NCBI GenBank assembly: GCA_943331005.2
Contig: CALQJX020000015.1
Coordinates: 1 to 64,000, forward strand
Direction: 5' to 3'
Length of the DNA: 64,000 nt
DNA from: Bordetella parapertussis
GTDB taxonomy: Bacteria; Bacteroidota; Bacteroidia; Chitinophagales; Chitinophagaceae
The first letter of the stretch is position 1; each line of letters begins with the position of its first letter. Made by a program: the position numbers and the translations under genes. The notes under the pieces were generated by a model. That model did no database searches. It had not been told where the DNA came from and saw only the letters and a program-made list of their open reading frames with translations. Positions 1 to 9,082 of the stretch are shown here, piece after piece.

Positions 1-468
1 CAGCGTGGCATCGCCTACTGTTACCTGGTGTTCTGCCATGGCTTCGAGCAGGGCGCTCTGCACCTTTGGCGAGGCACGGTTTATCTCATCGGCCAGCAAT
101 ACGTTGCAGAACAGCGGGCCTTTTTTGAATACGAATTCCTTGCTGCGGTCATCGAAAATATGCGTGCCAATGAGGTCCATAGGCAGCAGATCGGGGGTGA
201 ACTGTATACGTTTGAACAATACATGTTCCTCGCCGGAGCCCCCGCTGATGCACTGTGCCAGAGTGCGGGCCATTACTGTTTTGCCAGTGCCGGGATTGTC
301 TTCCATGAGGATGTGGCCTCCCGCCAGCATGCAGGTAAGCACCATTTCTATCTGCGGGCGCTTGCCACGTATCACCTTTTCCATTTGTGTTACCAGCATC
401 TCTAAAGAGCGGGTAGCATCGGGTTGGTAAGGCTCGGGGCCAGCGGTTTCCATTACATCATCTGTCAT
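1..468 (-). CDS. MoxR-family AAA+ ATPase (3' end beyond window)
   Basis: Reading leftwards from an ATG at 468, the frame stays open for 156 codons to the window edge, so only the N-terminal half is present. A Walker A loop (EDNPGTGKT, Lys63) and a Walker B/sensor region (LLADEINR about 124-131, then SPKVQSALLEAM) match the MoxR subfamily of AAA+ ATPases. These are chaperone-like ATPases that usually act with von Willebrand factor A-domain proteins. The Walker A carries Asp-Asn where many MoxR proteins have Gly-Val. The partner genes would lie to the left, outside the window. MoxR membership is secure; the client is unknown. Confidence 0.9.
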   Translation of the reverse strand, partial: MTDDVMETAGPEPYQPDATRSLEMLVTQMEKVIRGKRPQIEMVLTCMLAGGHILMEDNPGTGKTVMARTLAQCISGGSGEEHVLFKRIQFTPDLLPMDLIGTHIFDDRSKEFVFKKGPLFCNVLLADEINRASPKVQSALLEAMAEHQVTVGDATL

Positions 469-588
469 GTGTGGAATAGTTTATACAAGTTTACACCATA
501 AAGCTTGAGTAAAATAATTGCAGGCTTTTAATTTTTTGTGAAAACCCCTTACCGCCGGGGTAATGGCAGCAGAAGGCGGATATGGGGC

Positions 589-618
589 AAAAAAAAGCCG
601 CCTTTTTACAGGCGGCTT
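589..618 (-). terminator. Rho-independent terminator of tig
   Basis: An 8-bp stem (595-602 with 611-618) and an 8-base loop, followed on the minus strand by a run of eight T, lies 22 bases after the tig stop codon. Confidence 0.85.
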
Positions 619-640
619 ATGAGTAAGTGTTATTGGCTGA

Positions 641-2023
641 TTAATGGTGGTGGTGCATAGCATGTGCATCGGCCAGCTGGAAGAACGTTTCTTCGTCGGT
701 ATCTTTTGTATCGACCTTGAAGAGCGTTTCGAGGAAGGTGAACAGTTTGCCGAACAGCAGACGACGGTATGTTTCATCCATTGTCTTTTCGTCTTTAGCT
801 ATTTTCTCCATGTATCCTTCCATCCAAGGTGTTTCACCTTCGTCGTCGGCACCCATACCGAAGTAAGCGAGTACGCGTACTTTGATATCTTTCAGCACTT
901 CATCGCGGGTAACGAAGATGTTGTTCTCGCCCATGATCTTGTCTGAAATGAGCTGCCAGCGGAGCTGATGATCGAATCCACCGAATTCGTTCTCTACTTC
1001 TGCAGCAGATTTTTGTTTTTCGCCACCTTCGCGCAACCAGCGTTTCAGGAAGGTAACAGGCAGTTCGATCTTCACATTGTGTACCAGCAGTTCGAACATT
1101 TCGTTCTGCAGGCGCTCTGCAGTGATACGAGCGAACTCGTTATTGAGTTCTTCGCGAACGCGGTTCCTGAATTCCTCTTCGGTAGTGATGCCCATGTTCG
1201 GGAATACTTTTTCGTAGAGTTCAGTACCAAATTCGGCAGGAATGAGGTGACCTACTTTTGTAATAGTGAGTTTGTAGTGTAGTGCAGCTGCTTCAGGACC
1301 AGCTTTCAGCGGATCTTTCAGGAAGCCGGCCAGTTCTTCTTCTGTGCAAACAGCAGCAGGAACGAAGACGATGGTATCTTCCGGCTTTTTGCCCATTGCC
1401 ATTTCTTTCAGTTTGGCAGGCATTTTGTCCAGCACCTCTGTGTCTTCGATCTTGTCTGTGTTAGCAGCTACGTTGCCATCGGCATCGCATACTTCGAAGG
1501 TAGAGTAGATGATGTTCTCTTTGTCAGTAACCTCTGTCTGAGCGTCTACTTTACCTGAGCGACGTTTGATGCGTTCCATCTCGTCGTCCATCATTTTGTC
1601 GGTAACAGCTATTTTGTAGCGGGTAAGGGTATTGCTGTTGATAACAGATGTAACATCGAATTCGGGTTTGATACCTACTTCGAAAGAGAAATCAACATCT
1701 GAAGGATTGTTCATGTTGAGCGCAAAATCTGCAGGTGCAGGCATGATCATAGGCTGGGCAAATATTGCCATCTGCTCTTTTTTCATGTAGTCTTCCAGTT
1801 GTTTGCCTGCAACGCGAATCACTTCTTCGTTGAAAACAGACTGGCCATACATTTTGCGGAGCATACCTGAAGGCACCATACCTTTTCTGAAGCCCGGAAC
1901 ATTTGCCGTTTTAGCGTATTGTTTCAGGTTTCTTTCGAATGAAGGCATATAATCTTCCTTCGCCAGTTTCACAGTTATTTTGTCATGCAACGTACCTAAG
2001 TTTTCGCGCGTTACAGTAGCCAT
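641..2023 (-). CDS. tig: Trigger factor, ribosome-associated chaperone
   Basis: The 460-residue protein has the N-terminal ribosome-binding domain with the signature GFRKGMVP at 44-51. A central FKBP-like prolyl-isomerase region and the C-terminal chaperone arms follow. Known role: trigger factor docks at the ribosomal tunnel exit and shields nascent chains. The length is near the family norm (430-480). The central domain is divergent, as in other Bacteroidota trigger factors. The extreme C-terminus is unusual: it ends Asp-Ala-His-Ala-Met followed by four His, a native poly-His tail. The gene stands alone, with a TATCTTTG promoter element upstream and a strong terminator downstream. It is divergent from the methyltransferase gene at 2217. 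Confidence 0.93.
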   Translation of the reverse strand: MATVTRENLGTLHDKITVKLAKEDYMPSFERNLKQYAKTANVPGFRKGMVPSGMLRKMYGQSVFNEEVIRVAGKQLEDYMKKEQMAIFAQPMIMPAPADFALNMNNPSDVDFSFEVGIKPEFDVTSVINSNTLTRYKIAVTDKMMDDEMERIKRRSGKVDAQTEVTDKENIIYSTFEVCDADGNVAANTDKIEDTEVLDKMPAKLKEMAMGKKPEDTIVFVPAAVCTEEELAGFLKDPLKAGPEAAALHYKLTITKVGHLIPAEFGTELYEKVFPNMGITTEEEFRNRVREELNNEFARITAERLQNEMFELLVHNVKIELPVTFLKRWLREGGEKQKSAAEVENEFGGFDHQLRWQLISDKIMGENNIFVTRDEVLKDIKVRVLAYFGMGADDEGETPWMEGYMEKIAKDEKTMDETYRRLLFGKLFTFLETLFKVDTKDTDEETFFQLADAHAMHHHH

Positions 2024-2098
2024 AGACAGTATAATTTAGATAGTTAAGTTATAACAACCGGGGTTAAAATACAGACCCGGTAGCCGTTAAAAAGGGTG

Positions 2099-2106
2099 CA
2101 AAGATA
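2099..2106 (-). promoter_or_regulatory. Predicted -7 promoter element for tig
   Basis: TATCTTTG on the minus strand fits the Bacteroidota -7 consensus TAnnTTTG and lies about 75 bases before the tig ATG. No TTG is seen at the ideal -33 distance. Confidence 0.5.
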
Positions 2107-2198
2107 CAAATTTCGGGCATGCACGATACAGTTTATTTATTTTTTGCAGGTATGGGCTGAAATGCAGTATTGACAAGCATAAAGCCACAGAAGAAAGG

Positions 2199-2206
2199 TA
2201 AATTTG
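2199..2206 (+). promoter_or_regulatory. Predicted -7 promoter element for the methyltransferase gene
   Basis: TAAATTTG fits TAnnTTTG and ends 10 bases before the ATG at 2217, so the leader would be very short. A TTGACA at 2170-2175 is a few bases too far upstream for ideal spacing. Confidence 0.4.
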
Positions 2207-2216
2207 CAGCAGAACA

Positions 2217-2810
2217 ATGAATACGGATACAGCACAGAGTATATATGAGACAGACATCGCTTTCGACAGCCAGTACCCGATTTATATCAGGGAATTGTCG
2301 GATTTGCACTGGACACCGCTGGCTGTGATAGCCGTGGCCGCACGCTACCTGAGCAGAAGTGAGGCAGACAGCATACTGGATATAGGATCGGGCGCAGGTA
2401 AGTTTTGTATAGCAGGCAGCCATTTTGCCCCCGGCCACTTTACCGGGATAGAGCAGCGCAAGAACTTTGTGAATGCGGGCAATAAGCTGATAAAAGCCCT
2501 GGGGTACACCCATGCCACTATGCTGCATGGTAACTTTATGGATATGAATCTGAAGGAGTATACCGGTATCTATTTCTTCAATTCGTTTCATGAGAATATA
2601 GTGCTCTCTGATGCGCTGGATGAGAAGATAGAACTGTCGGCAGATCTTTATGAACTCTATACCGCCCATTTGCTGGCGCAGTTGCGGGCTATGCCTGCAG
2701 GCACCAGACTGGCCACCTACTGGCTGTCTATAACCGAGATACCCGGCACCTACCGGCTGGAGGAACAACATTTTGATGGATTGCTGAAGTTGTGGATAAA
2801 GGAGAAATAG
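2217..2810 (+). CDS. Class I SAM-dependent methyltransferase, substrate unknown
   Basis: The 197-residue protein carries a clear motif I (ILDIGSGAGKF, 53-63) that binds S-adenosylmethionine. An acidic residue follows at the end of the next strand (TGIEQ, Glu79). A later FFNSFHEN segment sits where the motif IV/post-motif region is expected. The remainder fits the Rossmann-like class I fold. Nothing in the sequence identifies the substrate; the DOT1-like and small-molecule branches cannot be separated by eye. It is divergent from tig and followed by a membrane protein gene in the same direction after 61 bases, so the two could share a transcript. Confidence 0.8.
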   Translation: MNTDTAQSIYETDIAFDSQYPIYIRELSDLHWTPLAVIAVAARYLSRSEADSILDIGSGAGKFCIAGSHFAPGHFTGIEQRKNFVNAGNKLIKALGYTHATMLHGNFMDMNLKEYTGIYFFNSFHENIVLSDALDEKIELSADLYELYTAHLLAQLRAMPAGTRLATYWLSITEIPGTYRLEEQHFDGLLKLWIKEK

Positions 2811-2871
2811 CGAAATTTATCGCCGAAGCAGGATGAGGGTGTGCAATATTGTATAAAAAGCAGCTATAAGA

Positions 2872-4890
2872 ATGAGTAAAGAATATTCGGGCATGTATGC
2901 TTCGAAATGGTATGTAATGATATTACTGGCGGTAGTGTTTGCTGTATATGGCAATACGCTGCTGAATGGCTATGCTATGGACGATGCCACTGTGGTCTAT
3001 GACAACAGCATAGTGAAGAAAGGACTTGCCGGCATACCAGAGCTGCTGACCACGCCCCGGCTAAGCGGCTACCTGAAGTTGCAGGCCGACTCTTACAGGC
3101 CGGTATCGCTGGTGCTGTTTGCGGCAGAGTATCAGTTGTGGGGCGCCAATCCCATGGCAGGACATATGGTGACGGTGCTGTTGTTTGCCGTGTGTGTGCT
3201 ACTCTTATATACGTTGCTGAGCAGACTACAAAACATGCAGGGGTGGGTGCCGTTTGTGGCTGCTCTGCTGTTTGCGGTGCACCCTATACATACCGAGGTT
3301 GTAGCCAATATAAAAAGCTGCGATGAGCTGCTTGCCTTCGGGCTGGGATTCGGGGCTTTGCACCTGTACCTGACCTATGCAAGAAATGGCAAGTTGCTGC
3401 AGCTGGTTGCAGGCACAATACTGTATCTGCTGGCCTGCCTTTCTAAAGAGACCGTTATCACCTTTGTGGTGCTGATACCGATAGTGTTCTTCTTGTATGA
3501 GCAGGAGCACAAACGCAGGAGTGTCGCTATAACTGCGGCTGCAGCGGGCGCAGCGATCATCTTTCTGCTGATAAGCAGGGCCGTGCTTGCTGCCAATAAT
3601 GCCGCTATGCAGGATGCAGAAGATTTTACTACCAATGCACTGCAGCAGGTGCCGGTACTGTCCACACGTATACCGACCGCTTTACTGGTACTGGGCAAAT
3701 ATCTGTTGTTGCTGGTGGTGCCGTATCCGTTGCTGTGCAACTATTCTTACAGCAGCATACCATTTGCGGGCTGGGGTAATGTGTGGGTGCTGCTGTCGCT
3801 GGTGATCTATGCAACACTTGCAGTGGTAGCAGTGCTGCGATTGATGCGCAAGAGCAAAGACACATGGGCATTGGCGATACTGTTCTTTCTTATCACCCTG
3901 TCGTTGTTCTCCAACATATTCTTTCTGATAACATCGCAGATGGCAGAGCGTTTTCTTTTCCTGCCCTCTGCAGGCTTTTGTATAGCCGTGGCACTGGGTA
4001 TAAGCAGGCTGAGCAGGGAAGAGAACACCACAGTGCCAAAAAAGACTTTGCTACTGCTAACGCCCATACTGCTGGTGTATGGTGGCATGACGATAGCCAG
4101 GAATAGGGACTGGAAAGATGATGCAACCCTGTTTGCCGCAGATCTGAAAAAATCGCCGGACGACTGTAAGCTGAACTACTACAGGGCCATATCTATACCG
4201 GTAGATGCAACTGCTAATAAAGCAGCGCAACAAAAAGTGCTGGATGAAAAGATGGGCTATTTGCAGTGCGCACTGGCTATATATCCGGAGTTTCTGGAAG
4301 CGCATACCGAAGTGGCCAAGATCTATGAGGTGACAGGCAGGTACGACTCTGCACTGGCGCACAATCTGCTGGTGCTGCGTATCAACAGGGGCAACTCTAT
4401 AGCCAGCTATCATGCCGCCAATGAGTACTATGCTATGGGCAAGCGGGAACAGGCGATACTCTGGTATAAAGCCACTATAGAACTGGTGCCTTATTACAAG
4501 CCGTCCTACCTGAACATAGCCAAGTGTTATGCCGACATAATGATACCCGATTCGGCAGTGGCTTATTACAGAGCATTGATGAATATGGGCGAACAGCCTG
4601 CCATGGTGTACCGGGGCGTGGCTATGTGTTTTATGCAGCTGAGCAGGTTTGACTCTGCCGCTGCCTATATGAAGCAGGTAGTGATGCGCGAGCCGGGAAA
4701 CCTTGATGATATTAACAATCTGGGAGCCATGTACCTTTCTGCAGGCAGGTATGATGAGGCGATAGCGCACTTCAGGCAGACGGTGCTGCAAAACCCGGCA
4801 TACAAGGTAGCGTATACCAACATAGCTGTGGCTCATGATAAAGCAGGCAGGAAAGACAGTGATGCTTATTACAGGGCTCTGGGGCAATAA
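2872..4890 (+). CDS. Polytopic membrane protein with C-terminal TPR repeats (GT-C/TMTC-like)
   Basis: The 672-residue protein has about ten hydrophobic segments over roughly the first 410 residues and a soluble tail of tetratricopeptide repeats (about 430-670). The first luminal/periplasmic loop holds an acidic pair in the context NGYAMDDA (Asp37-Asp38). A later loop holds HPIHTEVVANIKS. Both are hallmarks of the GT-C fold glycosyltransferases related to PMT and eukaryotic TMTC proteins, which transfer sugars from polyprenyl-phosphate donors. Function as a protein or lipid O-glycosyltransferase is inferred from these motifs. The TPRs probably bind the acceptor or partners. A UvrD-type helicase gene follows after 53 bases but looks functionally unrelated. 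Confidence 0.75.
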   Translation: MSKEYSGMYASKWYVMILLAVVFAVYGNTLLNGYAMDDATVVYDNSIVKKGLAGIPELLTTPRLSGYLKLQADSYRPVSLVLFAAEYQLWGANPMAGHMVTVLLFAVCVLLLYTLLSRLQNMQGWVPFVAALLFAVHPIHTEVVANIKSCDELLAFGLGFGALHLYLTYARNGKLLQLVAGTILYLLACLSKETVITFVVLIPIVFFLYEQEHKRRSVAITAAAAGAAIIFLLISRAVLAANNAAMQDAEDFTTNALQQVPVLSTRIPTALLVLGKYLLLLVVPYPLLCNYSYSSIPFAGWGNVWVLLSLVIYATLAVVAVLRLMRKSKDTWALAILFFLITLSLFSNIFFLITSQMAERFLFLPSAGFCIAVALGISRLSREENTTVPKKTLLLLTPILLVYGGMTIARNRDWKDDATLFAADLKKSPDDCKLNYYRAISIPVDATANKAAQQKVLDEKMGYLQCALAIYPEFLEAHTEVAKIYEVTGRYDSALAHNLLVLRINRGNSIASYHAANEYYAMGKREQAILWYKATIELVPYYKPSYLNIAKCYADIMIPDSAVAYYRALMNMGEQPAMVYRGVAMCFMQLSRFDSAAAYMKQVVMREPGNLDDINNLGAMYLSAGRYDEAIAHFRQTVLQNPAYKVAYTNIAVAHDKAGRKDSDAYYRALGQ

Positions 4891-4943
4891 ATAACACCAA
4901 AAGTTAAAGATCAGGTAGCGGAAATGAAAAGGCAATAACCAAA

Positions 4944-7900
4944 ATGGTTGCTACCTTCATACAACCAATGAAAGATACTATGAACAACAAAGAAGATCTG
5001 TTTCTGGAGCGATATGAAAAGCTGAATGACAGACAGCAGGAAGCAGTGAATACCATCTTTGGCCCTGTGATGGTAATAGCGGGTCCGGGAACGGGCAAAA
5101 CAGAGGTGCTGGCAATGCGTATAGCCAATCTGATACGCAGTGAGGCACAGGTGCAGCCGCAGGAAGTGCTTTGCCTTACCTATACCGATGAGGCATCGAA
5201 TTCTATGCGCAAGCGACTGGTGCAGATAATGGGCCAGGCAGCACACAAGGTGAACATCTATACGTTTCACGGTTTCTGTAACATGGTGATACAGAACAAC
5301 AGTGAATACTTCAGCAAGCGGGAGTTGCAGCCAATAGACGATCTGGAAAAAGCAGAGCTGATGCATGGCATGATGGAGACATTGCCACAGGGCCATGTGC
5401 TGCGCAGGCTGAGCGGAGATATCTACTATGATGTGGGCAGGCTGAACAGCCTTTTCGACCTGATGAAGCGGGAGCATATGACCCCCGAACTGATATCGGC
5501 TGCGGTAGATGAATACATAAAAGAGCTGCCCGAAAAGAAGGAATTCATATACCAGAGAGCCTATAAAGAATTTAAGAAAGGAGATCCGAAACAGGATAAG
5601 ATAGATGAAGAGGTGAAGCGCATGGAAACCACACGTGCAGCCGCTTTTCTCTACAATACTTATCAGCAACGTATGAGGGAGGCTGGCAGGTACGACTTCA
5701 ACGATATGATATTGTGGGTACTGGATGCTTTTGAGAAAAACCCGGTATTGCTGCAGAGCTATCAGGAGCGTTACCAGTTCATTCTGGTAGATGAGTTTCA
5801 GGACACCAACGGTTCACAGAATGAAGTGCTGCAATACCTGACCTCTTACTGGGAAGACCCTAACGTGTTTGTAGTGGGCGATGACGACCAGAGTATCTAT
5901 GAGTTTCAGGGAGCCAGGATCCGCAACATAGTAGACTTCTATGACAGGCACAGAGAGGGTATAAAGGTGATAGTGCTGCCGCACAACTACCGTTCGTCGC
6001 AGGCAGTGATAGACAAGGCCATGGCCTCTATCAACAACAACAAACAACGCCTCATCAATCAGCTGAATGAGCTGAAATTGGACAAGAACATTATAGCTGC
6101 CAACGAACGGTTTATAGACGGGAAAGAAACGGTACAGCCAGAGGTAAGGTCCTACAACAACACACTGCAGGAAGATGCCGATACAGTGATGCGTATAGAG
6201 CAGCTGCAGCAGAAGGGCGTGCCGCTGAATGAGATAGCGGTGCTGTACTCTCAGCACAAACAGGCCGATAACATTATAGCTCTGCTGGAGCGCAAGGGCA
6301 TACCCTATAATGTGAAGAAGCCGGTGAACATACTGGAGCAGCCCATGGTAATGCACTTGCTGAATGTGCTGGAGTACCTGGATGCGGAGAAGAAGAAGAA
6401 ATTTGACGGAGAGCCCTTCCTATTCGAACTGATGCATGCGCCCTACTTTGGTATTGATGCCAATGATATAGCGAAGCTGGCACTTTATATGCAGCAAAAC
6501 AGAAAGGAACTGGGGTCGCCGAGGTGGCGAATGATACTATCGAACACGCTGCTGATAGAAACTCTGGAACTGAGAACAGCAAAGGCTATGAGCAGGCTGG
6601 GCAAATGTCTGGACGAATGGGAACGACAACAGCTGGCACTACCCCTGCCGTTGCTGATAGAGAAGATAGTGCACGAAAGCGGCATGGTAGCTTATCTGCT
6701 TACCACAACAGACCATGTATGGAACCTGCAGGTACTGTACACATTCTTTGAGCATGTAAAGGATACTTATGCCCGCAATGCCAAGATAAAACCAATGGAG
6801 TATGTGCGCATAACAGAGCGCATGGCCAAGGAGAAGATATCGCTGAAGCTGCAGCGGGTGATACAGAATGAGAACGGCGTTTATTTCTATACCGCACACA
6901 GTGCCAAGGGCAATGAGTTTGAGCATGTTTTCCTGGTAGGCTGTACCAAGAATTTCTGGGAAAAGAAATCGGGATCGAACAGCGAATATAAATTGCCCGA
7001 AACCCTCACCGCTACAGAGCAGGATGCAGACAGTACGTATAAAGAAGAGGTGGCGCGTCGCCTGTTTTATGTCGCACTGACAAGGGCCAAGAAACACCTG
7101 TATCTGTCATATGCTACAAACGACAAAGATGGTAAAGGACTGGAGAATACCCTGTTCATAGACGAGATATGCACAGCAGAAGAAAAGGAGAAAGCAATAG
7201 TGCCCTCCGCACTGCTGGAAGACCACATAAAGTGGGCGCTGCAACCCGTGCCTGAGGTGCGCATCAAAATAGCTAATGCAGAGTGGATAGAGCGCATGCT
7301 GCAGCAGTTTACCATGAGTGCCACACAGCTTACAAAGTTCCTGCATTGTCCGCTTACATTCTATTACGAGACTATACTGAAAGTGCCCTCTCAGAAGAGT
7401 GATGCGCTTGCTTTTGGTAGCGCAGTACACTATGCGCTGGAGCGGATGTATCTGGATATGAAGGCGGCGAAAGGTGAGTTTCCGCCGAAGGAGCAGGTGA
7501 TAGCGGCATTCAGGTCTGAGATGTACAGAGAGTCGGCCAGCTTTACTGCCGTGCAGATGGAGCGCAGACTGGAGCAGGGACAGACAGAACTGTCGGAATA
7601 CTATGACCACTACATAAGCACACTGCACAAGAATGTAGAGATAGAATTTAAGGTGCCGAGGTATTACCTGGACGGGGTGCCGGTTACAGGTAAGATAGAT
7701 AAGATAGAACTGCATGGCGACAGCTGTGTGGTGGTGGATTATAAGACAGGAGATCCTACTTCGGCCCTGAAAAACCTGGCACCACCCAATGAGAAAGAGC
7801 CACTGGGCGGTGACTACTGGCGGCAGATGGTGTTCTATAAATTGCTGGTAGAAAACTTTGAAGAAAGGCACTGGAATGTGACCCTGGGTAAGTTTGAATA

Positions 7901-8120
7901 CATACAGAAGAACAAAAGCGGAGAACACAAAGCATTTGTAGTACCTGTATATGCGCAGGACGAACAACTGGTGCGCGGCCAGCTGAAAGATGCCTACAGC
8001 CGCATTATGAACCACGAATTTGACAGAGGGTGCGGAGAAGAAAAGTGCCACTGGTGCAACTTTGCAAAGCGTTATGAACTGGTGCGCCCTGCAGATGAAG
8101 CGGAGCTGGATGATGAATAG
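4944..8120 (+). CDS. Fused UvrD/Rep-type SF1 helicase and Fe-S PD-(D/E)XK nuclease
   Basis: The 1058-residue protein begins with a complete superfamily 1A helicase: a Q-motif-like NDRQQEAV, Walker A AGPGTGKT (46-53), LVDEFQDT (near 280-287), GDDDQSIYEFQGA, and late motifs AHSAKGNEF and RLFYVALTRAKKHLY. Its C-terminal domain from about 795 is an AddB/RecB-type nuclease: a GSAVHYALER motif, Asp919 in GKIDKIEL, and Asp932/Lys934 in VVDYKTG. Four cysteines (802, 1030, 1035, 1038) have the spacing of the AddB/Adn 4Fe-4S cluster. Known relatives process double-strand DNA ends. Whether this one acts alone or with a second subunit is not evident here. Start choice is uncertain; ATGs at 4968 and 4980 are alternatives. 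Confidence 0.9.
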   Translation: MVATFIQPMKDTMNNKEDLFLERYEKLNDRQQEAVNTIFGPVMVIAGPGTGKTEVLAMRIANLIRSEAQVQPQEVLCLTYTDEASNSMRKRLVQIMGQAAHKVNIYTFHGFCNMVIQNNSEYFSKRELQPIDDLEKAELMHGMMETLPQGHVLRRLSGDIYYDVGRLNSLFDLMKREHMTPELISAAVDEYIKELPEKKEFIYQRAYKEFKKGDPKQDKIDEEVKRMETTRAAAFLYNTYQQRMREAGRYDFNDMILWVLDAFEKNPVLLQSYQERYQFILVDEFQDTNGSQNEVLQYLTSYWEDPNVFVVGDDDQSIYEFQGARIRNIVDFYDRHREGIKVIVLPHNYRSSQAVIDKAMASINNNKQRLINQLNELKLDKNIIAANERFIDGKETVQPEVRSYNNTLQEDADTVMRIEQLQQKGVPLNEIAVLYSQHKQADNIIALLERKGIPYNVKKPVNILEQPMVMHLLNVLEYLDAEKKKKFDGEPFLFELMHAPYFGIDANDIAKLALYMQQNRKELGSPRWRMILSNTLLIETLELRTAKAMSRLGKCLDEWERQQLALPLPLLIEKIVHESGMVAYLLTTTDHVWNLQVLYTFFEHVKDTYARNAKIKPMEYVRITERMAKEKISLKLQRVIQNENGVYFYTAHSAKGNEFEHVFLVGCTKNFWEKKSGSNSEYKLPETLTATEQDADSTYKEEVARRLFYVALTRAKKHLYLSYATNDKDGKGLENTLFIDEICTAEEKEKAIVPSALLEDHIKWALQPVPEVRIKIANAEWIERMLQQFTMSATQLTKFLHCPLTFYYETILKVPSQKSDALAFGSAVHYALERMYLDMKAAKGEFPPKEQVIAAFRSEMYRESASFTAVQMERRLEQGQTELSEYYDHYISTLHKNVEIEFKVPRYYLDGVPVTGKIDKIELHGDSCVVVDYKTGDPTSALKNLAPPNEKEPLGGDYWRQMVFYKLLVENFEERHWNVTLGKFEYIQKNKSGEHKAFVVPVYAQDEQLVRGQLKDAYSRIMNHEFDRGCGEEKCHWCNFAKRYELVRPADEAELDDE

Positions 8121-8147
8121 CTGCCTCTACGATATATGCATGAAAGT

Positions 8148-8176
8148 AAAGAGGCACACCATAGGTGTGCCTCTTT
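8148..8176. terminator. Bidirectional hairpin terminator between helicase gene and comA
   Basis: A 13-bp perfect stem (8148-8160 with 8164-8176) and 3-base loop lies between the convergent genes ending at 8120 and 8197. It has short T-rich flanks on both strands. Confidence 0.8.
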
Positions 8177-8196
8177 CAGTATGAAGTGTTGTTGTA

Positions 8197-8982
8197 TTAT
8201 TCTGCAGCCGGCATGTTGCCGTCTTTGCCGAGGTAAAGGTGGAAGGTATCGCCACGGAGACCTATGCGCATAGACTCCAGCGGAATAACTTCTGCAGGCG
8301 CCAGGTTGCCGAGGTTCACATTTACACCCAGCAGTTCCAGGAAGTAGACCTGCTGTGCTTTCTGTGGTGCTTCCCATATGATCTTCTCGTAAGGGATCTG
8401 CGTGAGTATTTCCTGTATCAGTCCTTCGCGCACCTCGCCTGAGCCGCGGTAGATGCCTACATTGCCTGCTTCGCGTGCTTCTGCAATAACATAGGTAGAT
8501 CCTGATTCCAGTTCGGCTTTCATCAGTTCTATCCATTTGTAAGGAGGCATGATGTGGGTGGCATCTTTAGAGCCAACTTCTGACAGTACAGTAAAGTGCT
8601 TTGCCATTTTTTCTATATAGCCACACTTTTCTATGTGCGGGATAGTGATAGAACCGTCGGACACTTCTACATGTTTGATGCCGTGGTCTTTGAGCACACT
8701 GATATAGTCATCGATCTGGTTGCGAACGAGGAATGCCTCGAACAATGTGCCACCGAAATATACCGGGATGTCGAGATCCTGATAGATCTTTATCTTTTCG
8801 CGCAGGTTGGCAGTAACAACACTGGTACCGAAACCAAGTTTTACTATATCAACGTACGGAGCAGCGACCGACAGAAAATCCTTTGCACCATCAAGCCCCA
8901 TGCCCTTGTCCATCACCATTGTCAGACCATAATTGCGGGGTTTTATGGTCCTTTGCGGAATATTCGTTAGCTTAAAATTCAT
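8197..8982 (-). CDS. comA: Phosphosulfolactate synthase (ComA family)
   Basis: This 261-residue protein matches the ComA family, which adds sulfite to phosphoenolpyruvate to give (R)-2-phospho-3-sulfolactate. Recognisable conserved segments include VMDKGMGLDG, VKLGFGTS, VEVSDGSI, SEVGSKD, IAEAREAG and a C-terminal GLRGDTFH. The length equals the family norm. The start is the ATG at 8982, because the longer open frame upstream runs through the promoter region. In archaea the product feeds coenzyme M. In Bacteroidota the likely fate is sulfolactate or sulfonate metabolism, possibly sulfonolipids, which is inference. No ComB phosphatase, ComC dehydrogenase or cysteate-forming gene is nearby. Confidence 0.88.
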   Translation of the reverse strand: MNFKLTNIPQRTIKPRNYGLTMVMDKGMGLDGAKDFLSVAAPYVDIVKLGFGTSVVTANLREKIKIYQDLDIPVYFGGTLFEAFLVRNQIDDYISVLKDHGIKHVEVSDGSITIPHIEKCGYIEKMAKHFTVLSEVGSKDATHIMPPYKWIELMKAELESGSTYVIAEAREAGNVGIYRGSGEVREGLIQEILTQIPYEKIIWEAPQKAQQVYFLELLGVNVNLGNLAPAEVIPLESMRIGLRGDTFHLYLGKDGNMPAAE

Positions 8983-9006
8983 GAATGTGTGAGTTGAATA
9001 CCAGCG

Positions 9007-9014
9007 CAAAGATA
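9007..9014 (-). promoter_or_regulatory. Predicted -7 promoter element for comA
   Basis: TATCTTTG on the minus strand, 24 bases upstream of the comA ATG, fits TAnnTTTG. No matching TTG is found at 19-21 bases spacing. Confidence 0.5.
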
Positions 9015-9082
9015 ATTCATTCAGGCTTTTAACGCTAATTATGCCTTTACGGTTCGTATATTGCAGCCATAATTGTGCATAT

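Noticed and set aside
4057..5669. Two long minus-strand frames (4057-4935 and 4911-5669)
   Set aside because: They are antisense to the TPR membrane protein and the helicase, both of which have strong motifs.
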